This document shows positions 50,762 through 59,334 of a stretch of DNA of 62,959 nucleotides, one piece after another (the first letter of the stretch is position 1; each line of letters starts with the position of its first letter). The notes beneath the pieces are model-generated. The model did no database searches. It was not told the DNA's origin and saw only the letters and a list, made by a program, of their open reading frames with translations. This DNA comes from Streptomyces sp. PH10-H1. GTDB lineage: Bacteria; Actinomycetota; Actinomycetes; Streptomycetales; Streptomycetaceae. The stretch is taken from positions 1 through 62,959 of the forward strand of contig NZ_JASISZ010000053.1 in the NCBI RefSeq assembly GCF_030063355.1, given 5' to 3'. The translations under genes were made by a program, and so were the position numbers.

Positions 50762-52471
50762 ATGCTCGACGTCGAGAACGCCCAGCCCGGCGAGGCCCCC
50801 GCGTGGGTGCATTGCGGCGACTGCGTCGCGTTGATCTACACCAAACGCTTCAGCCGGGCCCTCCAGGTGTGTCCCGACTGCGGTTCGCACGCCAGGTTCA
50901 CGGCCCAGCAGCGCCTGGACCACCTGCTCGACCCGGGCTCGGCGGAGCTGCTCCCGCATGTCGAGTGCGTGAGCGACCCGCTGGACTTCGTCGACACCCG
51001 TCCGTACCTGGAGCGGTTGCGGGATGCCAGGGCGGTGACCGGGATGCGCGAGGCGGTGCTCTGTGCCCGGGGGACGATCGAGGGCCGGCCGGTGGTGGTC
51101 GCGGCGATGGACTTCCGGTTCCTCGGCGGCAGTCTCGGCAGCGGAGTCGGCGCCCAGATCACCGAGGCGGCCAGGACCAGCCTGCGACTGCGGATCCCGC
51201 TGCTGCTCGTCACCGCCTCGGGCGGGGCACGCATGCAGGAGGGTGTGCTCTCGCTGATGCAGATGGCGAAGACCGCGCACGCGCTGGCCGAGCTGGACGA
51301 GGCCGGGATCCTGGTGCTGTCGCTGATCACCGACCCGACATACGGGGGCGTGGCCGCCTCGTTCGCCACCCTCGCCGATGTGATCATCGCCGAGCCCGGC
51401 GCACGGCTCGGCTTCGCCGGGCCCCGGGTGATCGAGCAGACAACCGGCGAGAGCCTTCCCGAGGGCTTCCAGACGGCGGAGTTCCTGCTCGCCCACGGGC
51501 TGATCGACGACGTGGTGCGCAGGGCCGCCCAGCGGTCGGCCATCGCCCAGTTGCTCAGCCTGCAGTCACCAACCCCCGCGGCGCCGGCCGCATCCGGCAC
51601 CCCGCCGAGGGCCGGCCGCATCCTGCGCCGCGCCGAGGAACTGCCCCGGACGGACTCCTGGTCGGCCGTCCGGCTCGCCCGCCACCCCGACCGCCCGACC
51701 ACCCTGGACTACGCCGTACACCTGCTGGACGGCTTTCACGAGCTGCACGGCGACCGGATCGCCGAGGACTGCGCCGCCGTGGTCGGCGGCCCCGGACGGC
51801 TGAGCGGACGACTCGTCATGCTGATCGGGCATCAGAAGGGCGGCAACGACCTGGCCGAGCGGCAGCGCCGGAAGTTCGGCATGCCGAGCCCGGGCGGATA
51901 CCGCAAGGCTGCGCGGCTCATGCGGCTGGCAGCCAAGCTGGGCCTGCCCGTGGTGACGCTGATCGACACGCCCGGCGCCAACCCGGGTCCTGAGGCGGAG
52001 CGGAACGGCCAGGCGGTCGCCATCGCGGAGAACCTGAGACTGATGGCCCGGCTGCCGGTCCCGATCATCGCGGTGGTCACCGGCGAGGGCGGCAGCGGCG
52101 GCGCCCTGGCGCTGGCCGTCGCGGACCGGGTACTGGTCAGCGCCAACGGCGTCTACTCGGTCATCAGCCCCGAGGGCTGTGCGGCCATCCTGTGGAAGGA
52201 CGTCAAGGCGGCGCCGGCCGCGGCTGCCGCACTACGTGTCGGCGCCCGGGATCTGCTCGGCCTCGGTATCGTCGACGGTGTCGTGCCCGAGCCGCCCGGT
52301 GGTGCGCATACGGACCCCGCCCAGGCAGCGGTCCTGCTGGGCGACGCCCTGGCCGCCGCCCTGGACGAGCTGGACGGATGGGAGCCGCAGCGGCTGCTCG
52401 AGGAACGCGGGAGCCGGTTCCACCGATTCGGCCTAGAGCACGACCCACGTGCGGAAAGAGGTGCACTATGA
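50762..52471 (+). CDS. Fused acetyl-CoA carboxylase carboxyltransferase (AccD-AccA)
   Basis: The 569-residue protein joins the beta subunit (~1-270: zinc ribbon Cys18, Cys21, Cys37, Cys40; TASGGARMQEG; DPTYGGVAASF) to the alpha subunit (~300-569: HELHGDRIAED, KGGNDLAERQRRKFGMPSPG, GEGGSGGALAL, SVISPEGCAAILW). It moves the carboxyl from biotin to acetyl-CoA, making malonyl-CoA. Housekeeping streptomycete carboxylases are built differently (AccA2/AccB/AccE), so this bacterial-type enzyme is specific to the cluster. BCCP overlaps its stop (ATGA). Confidence 0.94.
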   Translation: MLDVENAQPGEAPAWVHCGDCVALIYTKRFSRALQVCPDCGSHARFTAQQRLDHLLDPGSAELLPHVECVSDPLDFVDTRPYLERLRDARAVTGMREAVLCARGTIEGRPVVVAAMDFRFLGGSLGSGVGAQITEAARTSLRLRIPLLLVTASGGARMQEGVLSLMQMAKTAHALAELDEAGILVLSLITDPTYGGVAASFATLADVIIAEPGARLGFAGPRVIEQTTGESLPEGFQTAEFLLAHGLIDDVVRRAAQRSAIAQLLSLQSPTPAAPAASGTPPRAGRILRRAEELPRTDSWSAVRLARHPDRPTTLDYAVHLLDGFHELHGDRIAEDCAAVVGGPGRLSGRLVMLIGHQKGGNDLAERQRRKFGMPSPGGYRKAARLMRLAAKLGLPVVTLIDTPGANPGPEAERNGQAVAIAENLRLMARLPVPIIAVVTGEGGSGGALALAVADRVLVSANGVYSVISPEGCAAILWKDVKAAPAAAAALRVGARDLLGLGIVDGVVPEPPGGAHTDPAQAAVLLGDALAAALDELDGWEPQRLLEERGSRFHRFGLEHDPRAERGAL

Positions 52472-53076
52472 CGACGGACCGCGACCAGTCGGAGCCGGGA
52501 GAGAACGGCGGCCGGACGGAGGACGGAGCGCGGGACGTACCGGGTCCCAACGCCGAATCGCCCGCTGGAGCGGTGCTCGACGCCGTGTTCCGCAGCGTGG
52601 CACAACTGGCCGGTACCACCCCGGATCCACCGCGGCGGATCCGGATGCAGGACGGCACGACGACCGTCGAGGTCGAGTGGCCGGATCCGGTACGGGCCCA
52701 GCCGGTGCCCGCGGGTGTCGCTGCGGTGCCTGCGGGCGCCGTGGAGGTGCCTGCCGGTGCCGCGGCGGTGAACGGCACGGAGACCGGCCAAGCGGTGGCC
52801 GAGCCGGCCGACGACCTCCGGTATCTGCGGGCCCCGATGGTGGGCACCTTCTACCACGCTGGGGCTCCGGACGCGCAGCCCTACGTCAAGGTCGGTGACG
52901 TGGTCCGGCCCGGCCAGGAGGTCGGGATCCTGGAGGCCATGAAGATGATGAGCACCCTGACCGCGGACGAGGGCGGCAGGGTCGTCGAGATGCTCGTGCC
53001 CAATGCGCAAGCGGTCCAGTTCGACCAGCAGTTGATCGCCCTGGCGCCGGTCGCCGCAGGGGCTGACGACGAGTAG
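52468..53076 (+). CDS. accB: Biotin carboxyl carrier protein (AccB/BCCP)
   Basis: The 202-residue protein has an N-terminal disordered half with an Ala/Val/Pro/Gly linker (~75-110) and a biotinyl domain with Lys159 in EAMKMM, preceded by RAPMVGTFY. It shuttles CO2 between biotin carboxylase and the fused transferase encoded on either side. Its ATG overlaps the upstream stop. Confidence 0.93.
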   Translation: MTTDRDQSEPGENGGRTEDGARDVPGPNAESPAGAVLDAVFRSVAQLAGTTPDPPRRIRMQDGTTTVEVEWPDPVRAQPVPAGVAAVPAGAVEVPAGAAAVNGTETGQAVAEPADDLRYLRAPMVGTFYHAGAPDAQPYVKVGDVVRPGQEVGILEAMKMMSTLTADEGGRVVEMLVPNAQAVQFDQQLIALAPVAAGADDE

Positions 53077-53117
53077 GGCCGCCGGTCCCGGGGCCCCCGA
53101 TCACCGAGGTGATGCTC

Positions 53118-54554
<1,437 letters not shown>

Positions 54555-54570
54555 TCCGCCCTCCGGTCGG

Positions 54571-54633
54571 GCGCAGGAAACCGCGCACCCGCCGGCACCT
54601 TCCCGGTGCCCGCGGGTGCGCGGTTTCCTGCGC
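54571..54633. terminator. 21-bp perfect bidirectional terminator
   Basis: The arms 54571-54591 and 54613-54633 are exact reverse complements (GCGCAGGAAACCGCGCACCCG), and inside them GGCACC/GGTGCC forms a second stem. It stands 17 bases after the biotin carboxylase stop and 4 before the end of the convergent methyltransferase gene, marking the boundary of two transcription units. Confidence 0.9.
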
Positions 54634-54636
54634 CTG

Positions 54637-55683
54637 CTACACCGGCACGGTGCTGTGGAACGCGTGCAGATAGGAGTTGATCGGCTGGACGTCTCCGACG
54701 GCCAGACCGGCCTCCGTCATCAGGCTGACCAGGCTGTTCCTGGAGTGCTTGGCACCTCCGACGTTGAGGAGCAGCAGCAGGTCCATGGCCGTGGTGAACC
54801 GCATCGACGGGCTGTCGTCGACGAGGTTCTCGATGACCAGGACCCGGGCGCCCGGGTCGGCCGACCCGACGACGTTGCGCAGGGTCTTCCGGGTGCTGTC
54901 GTCGTCCCACTCCAGGATGTTCTTGATGATGTAGAGGTCGGCCCGGACCGGGATCGCGCTGCGGCAGTCGCCCGGGACGAGCCGCACGCGCGAGGCCAGC
55001 GTGCCGCCGTCACGCAGCCGCGGATCCGCGTTCGCCACCACCGTGGGGAGGTCGAGCAGGGTGCCCTGCAGCCTCGGGTGCTTCTCCAGCAGGCTGGCGA
55101 GCACGTGTCCCTGCCCGCCGCCGATGTCCACGACGCTCGACACTCCGGTCACGTCGACGAAGTCGGCGATGTCCTGGGCGGACTGCCTGCTGGAGGTCGT
55201 CATGGCCTTGTCGAACACCTGGGCCGAGTCGCCCGCGTCGGCGTGCAGGTAGTCGAAGAAGTCCTTGCCGTAGAGGTCGGAGAAGACGCTCTGGCCCGAG
55301 CGGACCGCCTCGTCGAGCCGCGGCCAGGCATCCCAGGTCCACGGCTCCGTGCACCACAGGGAGATGTACCGCAGGCTGTTCGGCGCGTCCTCGCGGAGCA
55401 GACGGGACATCTCGGTATGGACGAAGCGTCCGTCCTCGGTCTCGGCGAAGACCCCGTAGCAGGACAGCGCCCGCAGCAGCCGGCGCAGCGGCTGCTGCTC
55501 GGTGCCCAGCGCCGCTGCCAGTTCGTGGACGGTGGCGGGCGCGTCGCCCAGGGCGTCCGCGAGTCGCAGCCGGACCGCCGCGCGGACGGCCGCGGCGCAG
55601 GCGGCACCGAAGATGAGTTCGCGCAGCCGCATCGGAGCGGGGGGGCCGACGGGTGGTGTGTGGGAGGGTGCGGTGGTGGTCAT
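54637..55683 (-). CDS. Class I SAM-dependent O-methyltransferase
   Basis: The 348-residue enzyme has the plant-type OMT plan: an N-terminal dimerisation winged helix (ATVHELAAALGTEQQPLRRL), the SAM motif VVDIGGGQGHVLASLL, LDLPTVV and the KNILEWDDD catalytic region; the usual catalytic His of this region is Glu-Trp here. Such enzymes methylate phenols of aromatic polyketides (TcmN C-terminal, DnrK type). Its place beside the PKS suggests tailoring. ATG at 55683 follows AGGAGAAAGG. Confidence 0.9.
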   Translation of the reverse strand: MTTTAPSHTPPVGPPAPMRLRELIFGAACAAAVRAAVRLRLADALGDAPATVHELAAALGTEQQPLRRLLRALSCYGVFAETEDGRFVHTEMSRLLREDAPNSLRYISLWCTEPWTWDAWPRLDEAVRSGQSVFSDLYGKDFFDYLHADAGDSAQVFDKAMTTSSRQSAQDIADFVDVTGVSSVVDIGGGQGHVLASLLEKHPRLQGTLLDLPTVVANADPRLRDGGTLASRVRLVPGDCRSAIPVRADLYIIKNILEWDDDSTRKTLRNVVGSADPGARVLVIENLVDDSPSMRFTTAMDLLLLLNVGGAKHSRNSLVSLMTEAGLAVGDVQPINSYLHAFHSTVPV

Positions 55684-55730
55684 GGGGCGCCTTTCTCCTG
55701 TGAGGCGGAGTGTCCGGATCGTGCGGTCGG

Positions 55731-56849
55731 TCAGCAGTGGCGGCCGGCCGGCTCGGAGATCCGGCAGGTGTTGCCGCTGAAGGTGTTGCCTGCCCCGCGG
55801 TCCCGGTCGGCCAGGTCGGCCGGCCCGTTGCCGACGGCCTCATTGCCGCGGATGGTGTTGTTAATGTCGGGGCCGCCCACGAAGCTGTGGAACAGCACGA
55901 CACCGCCGGACATCGGCGAGGCGCCGACGTTGCCGTTGACCTGGTTGCGCGTCACCAGCGTGTCCTCCACACCGGTGAGGACGATGCCGATGCCCTGGAG
56001 GTACGGCAGCCGGGCATTCGGCGGACAGTAGGTGTTGTTCTCGTTCACCCGGTTGCCGCGCACGGTCAGGGCGCCACCTCGGGGACGCCCCTCATCGCCG
56101 ATCACGAAGACTCCCGCGCAGTTTCCAGTGATGGAATTGAGTTCGACCGTGAGGTTCCTGGCGCGCCGCAGCACGGTACCGATCCGGTTCCCGGTGAGGT
56201 CGTTGCCCTTGATCACGGCGCCCTCGGTGTCGAGCGCCCCGCCCTCGGCGTAGGCGTCGTTCGCCAGGAAGATCCCTGCCTGCCCGTTGTGTCTGGCGTG
56301 GTTGCCCACCAGTCGGCCCCGGATGGATTTCTCCTGGCTGATGCCCTGCTCGCCGTTGTTCTCGACGAGGACGTCGCGGACGGTCATTCGATCGGTCTCG
56401 GAGCCCGAGACGCCGTTCTTCGCGAACCCGGAGACGGTGAGTGACTCGATGCGCACGCCGGCGACCCGGTGGCCCGCGGTGCCGAGGACACAGATGCCGT
56501 GACCCGGAGCGGCGCAGGAGCCGCCGGTGGGTTCGGAGCCGGCGGCGGCTCCCGCGGCGCCCGGGGTGCGGACCGCAGGAGCCGCCGGAGTGATCACCGT
56601 CGTGCTGCCCGCCCCCCGGATCGTCAGGTCCGGAACGGTGACCAGGACACTTCCGCGGTAAGTGCCGGGGAGCAGGAGGATCGTCTCGCCGGGACGCGCC
56701 CGGTCGACTGCCTGCTGGATCGACTCACCGGGGCGGACGATCTGCCGGCCGGCGGCCTGTACGGGCGGCGCGGCACCCAGTCCCAGCACGCTTGTCGTGA
56801 CGAGGCAGGCGGCGATGCCCGCCAGGTGGCGAGCCCGTCGTGAGGGCAT
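55731..56849 (-). CDS. Secreted right-handed beta-helix protein
   Basis: The 372-residue exported protein (signal RHLAGIAACLVTTSVLGLG, cut near VQAA) opens IVRPGESIQQAVDRARPGET, the usual start of parallel beta-helix proteins, then about ten coils rich in N-G and V-x-G turns (VENNGEQGISQEKS, HNGQAGIFLAND, NSITGNCAGVFVIG, GNTFSGNTC). The fold is shared by polysaccharide lyases, epimerases and NosD-like proteins; no catalytic residues can be named. A secreted coil protein is not a usual part of a type II PKS cluster. Confidence 0.8.
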   Translation of the reverse strand: MPSRRARHLAGIAACLVTTSVLGLGAAPPVQAAGRQIVRPGESIQQAVDRARPGETILLLPGTYRGSVLVTVPDLTIRGAGSTTVITPAAPAVRTPGAAGAAAGSEPTGGSCAAPGHGICVLGTAGHRVAGVRIESLTVSGFAKNGVSGSETDRMTVRDVLVENNGEQGISQEKSIRGRLVGNHARHNGQAGIFLANDAYAEGGALDTEGAVIKGNDLTGNRIGTVLRRARNLTVELNSITGNCAGVFVIGDEGRPRGGALTVRGNRVNENNTYCPPNARLPYLQGIGIVLTGVEDTLVTRNQVNGNVGASPMSGGVVLFHSFVGGPDINNTIRGNEAVGNGPADLADRDRGAGNTFSGNTCRISEPAGRHC

Positions 56850-57132
56850 GAGTCCCAACTTTCTTTCCAGGATTCCGTCGAGGCAACGTCTCGCTCGGCA
56901 GCGGATCGGATCGACGCCGGTCGGCAGCCCCCGCGCCCGGCGCATTCGACCGCTGGGTGGGGTATGCCTCCACCCAATCGAAGCTATGGGCCCACACCAC
57001 GGCCCGCCACCGGTGCTGGGCCGCCCGGGTCCTGACACTCCGACGAGGCGGTCTCCCGGTCCGCACGGTGAATCGTCCGCCGCTGCGGGAAGACAGTCGG
57101 CATGGATCCGATGCGCCCTCGACGCCCGCCGG

Positions 57133-57945
57133 TCAGACGGCGTACCGGGACAGTTCCCAGGGGTCGTGGGCGCTGAAGATGCTCACCTCGTCTCCGTGCA
57201 GCCGGGTGAGTTCGCGCAGTCGGGCGTGGTTGGCCATGCGCAGTGGCCGGTCCACCTCGGTGATCTGCTGCAGGATGTCCATGCCGGGGTGGCCGTGCGG
57301 CCGGTCGGGGTCGACCTCGCCGTGGAAGTAGTAGGCGTCGCCGCAGTGCAGCAGCCAGCGCTCGTCGTCCGCGACGGCGATCGCGCTGTGCCCCAGGGTG
57401 TGGCCGCCCAGCGGGATCAGGAAGATCTCGGCGTCCAAACCCTCCAGCGGGCGTACGGCGTCGAAGCCGAACCAGGGGTCACCCTGATGGCCCGGGTAGG
57501 TCACCCACAGCGGGCGGTGTGCCCAGTGGGCCGGACGGTAGCGGGCCCGGTCCTCCGGGTGGTGCCCGGGGGCGCCCATCGCGGCCCGGTGCTCGGCTTC
57601 GCGCAGATGCACCTTGGCCCAGGGGAAGTCGGGCAGGCCGCCGGCGTGGTCGAGGTCCAGGTGGCTCAGCACGATGTGCCGTACGTCCTCGGGCCGGAAG
57701 CCGAGCCCGGTCACCTGGTGCAGGGCGGTCTCCCGCAGGTCGAGCACCGGCTGGGCCCGACCGACGAACTCCGGGCTGAGAGTCTCCTGGGGGCGCGCCA
57801 CATCCGGGGTGCCGAGCCCGGTCTCGACCAGGACCAGGCCGTCGTGGTCGGTCTCGACGAGCAGGCAGTGGCAGACGGCGGGCAGGGTTCCCGCGGCCGA
57901 CTCGATCTCGCGCAGGGACCCGCAGTTGAGGTGGTGGATCTTCAT
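57133..57945 (-). CDS. Metallo-beta-lactamase-fold hydrolase (lactonase-like)
   Basis: The 270-residue protein has the MBL metal sites: SHLDLDHAGGL (the first motif is HxDxDH, not HxHxDH), His in GGHTLGHS, Asp in HCGDAYYFHG and His in FSAHDPWE. The closest functional classes are AHL-lactonase-like enzymes and the stand-alone MBL thioesterases that release some polyketides. The Asp in place of the second His is shared by an actinobacterial subgroup, so activity is possible. ATG at 57945 follows GGAGTGGGCC. It is divergent from a TetR regulator across a palindromic operator and is the most likely target of that repressor. Confidence 0.85.
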   Translation of the reverse strand: MKIHHLNCGSLREIESAAGTLPAVCHCLLVETDHDGLVLVETGLGTPDVARPQETLSPEFVGRAQPVLDLRETALHQVTGLGFRPEDVRHIVLSHLDLDHAGGLPDFPWAKVHLREAEHRAAMGAPGHHPEDRARYRPAHWAHRPLWVTYPGHQGDPWFGFDAVRPLEGLDAEIFLIPLGGHTLGHSAIAVADDERWLLHCGDAYYFHGEVDPDRPHGHPGMDILQQITEVDRPLRMANHARLRELTRLHGDEVSIFSAHDPWELSRYAV

Positions 57946-57963
57946 GGCCCACTCCTTTGGATA

Positions 57964-57993
57964 ACGAACGTTCGTAAGCTTTTAGCGAACGAT
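57964..57993. promoter_or_regulatory. TetR-type operator between the MBL and tetR genes
   Basis: ACGAACGTTCGT (57964-57975) is a perfect 12-bp palindrome extended by flanking A/T, and GCGAACGATCGG (57983-57994 region) is a related imperfect copy. Both lie in the 68-base divergent spacer, where a TetR dimer would block both promoters. Confidence 0.7.
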
Positions 57994-58013
57994 CGGTAGG
58001 TTAAGCTGTTCCC

Positions 58014-58616
58014 ATGAGCCCGCGCAAGTCCGTTGTGGAAACGGCCACCACCCGCACCAGGATCATCGAGCGCGCCCTCGCGGTGGCCTCCACAGAAGGG
58101 CTCGAAGGCCTCACCATCGGCCGCTTGGCCACTGATCTGGGGATGAGCAAAGCCGGCGTGATCGGCCACTTCGGCAGCAAGCAGGCGCTGCAACTCGCCA
58201 CCCTGCAGGCCGCGGTCGAGAAGTTCCGCCTGCGGGTCCCCGCCCGGGTCGCCGGCGCCGATCCCGGACTGGAGCGCCTCACCCGCGCGTTCGGGGAATG
58301 GATCGACTACATGGCCGACGCCGAAGGGCACGGCGGATGTTTCCTGGCCTCGGTCGCCACCGAGTACGACAGGCGTCCGGGCCCGGTCCGCAACGCGGTG
58401 CTCACCGCCTCGATCAGCTGGTCGGACTACGTCGCCGCCGGGTTGAATGATGCCGTGCGGACGGGTGAGCTACCCGAGGGGACCGATGTCGGCCAACTCG
58501 CCTTCGAGCTGAACGGTGTGGCGCTGGCCACCGACCAGGCCATCCAGCTCCACCGCGACCCGGACGCACCCGCACGGGCCCGCCGGGCCATCGACCGCCT
58601 CCTGAACCAGCGCTGA
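58014..58616 (+). CDS. TetR-family repressor
   Basis: The 200-residue protein has the N-terminal HTH (TRTRIIERALAVASTEGLEG, IGRLATDLGMSKAGVIGHFG, SKQALQLATL) and a helical ligand-binding domain containing GGCFLASVATEYDRRPG and NGVALATDQAIQL, as in TetR proteins that sense small aromatic or lipophilic ligands. It is divergent from the MBL hydrolase and probably autoregulated through the palindrome between them. It may couple resistance or lactone hydrolysis to product formation. Confidence 0.92.
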   Translation: MSPRKSVVETATTRTRIIERALAVASTEGLEGLTIGRLATDLGMSKAGVIGHFGSKQALQLATLQAAVEKFRLRVPARVAGADPGLERLTRAFGEWIDYMADAEGHGGCFLASVATEYDRRPGPVRNAVLTASISWSDYVAAGLNDAVRTGELPEGTDVGQLAFELNGVALATDQAIQLHRDPDAPARARRAIDRLLNQR

Positions 58617-58701
58617 GCGCGCCCGCGCGCGCCGGTTCCGGACACATCACAGAAGAAGCGGGGCGGCTCCAGGCCGCCCGGGACCGGGACGGCTGATCGC
58701 C

Positions 58702-59022
58702 GTGATTGCGGCAGCGGCCCGCTGTGCGCTCAGCCCATCGGCGGGACAGCATCGTCCGCACCCGCTCTACTACTGCAGCCGGCCCGCCTCCATCGACGCG
58801 CTGCAACCCGGAGACCTGCTCTTCTTTGAACTGGACAAGCGCACCGGCACGCGCCTCGACTACTTGGCCATCTACCTGGGCCTGGACACCGACGGGCACG
58901 CCCGCTTCATCTCCAGCCGAAAAGAGGCCAACGGTCCCACCCTCGGCGACCTCGGAGGAGACTCACGCCTGGACGGCGAAGGCTTCTACGCCAAGTGGCT
59001 GCGCAGCGCCAAACGGCTCTGA
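58702..59022 (+). pseudogene. NlpC/P60 (C40) peptidase C-terminal remnant
   Basis: The frame carries ALQPGDLLFFELDKRTGTRL, DYLAIYLGLDTDGHARFISS and GPTLGDLGGDSRLDGEG, the second half of an NlpC/P60 cell-wall hydrolase. The catalytic Cys block is missing, and the His expected in DHVxIYLG is Tyr. There is no signal peptide or start. It is a relic. The rest of 58617-59334 shows no gene; an imperfect hairpin sits at 59207-59243. Confidence 0.6.
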
Positions 59023-59334
59023 CCCGGCCGGCGACGAATCGTACCGGCGGCAGCTCGACGTGCCGATGACGCGGATCCTGGCCCGGGGGAACCTCCGCAT
59101 CGCCGCCGTCGCCGCCGTCCAGACAACGTGCAGGTCAAGTTGTCGTTTCCATCGGACGGCGAGGCGTTTGAAACCGGCGCGGTGGAGCAGAGGACTGCCT
59201 GATGACGTAGCGGAGCCTGCCCCGGTGCCCCCGGGCCCGCTACGGGCGACCAGTCCGTAATCGATCGGGGCCGGGGCGACAGCGTGCATGACGTGCTCGT
59301 CATCACGCCTGCTTCATGACACCCGGCCGCAGTA

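Noticed and set aside
59207..59243. GTAGCGG/CCGCTAC inverted repeat as a terminator
   Set aside because: The stem is only 7 bp with a long loop and no intact gene ends next to it.
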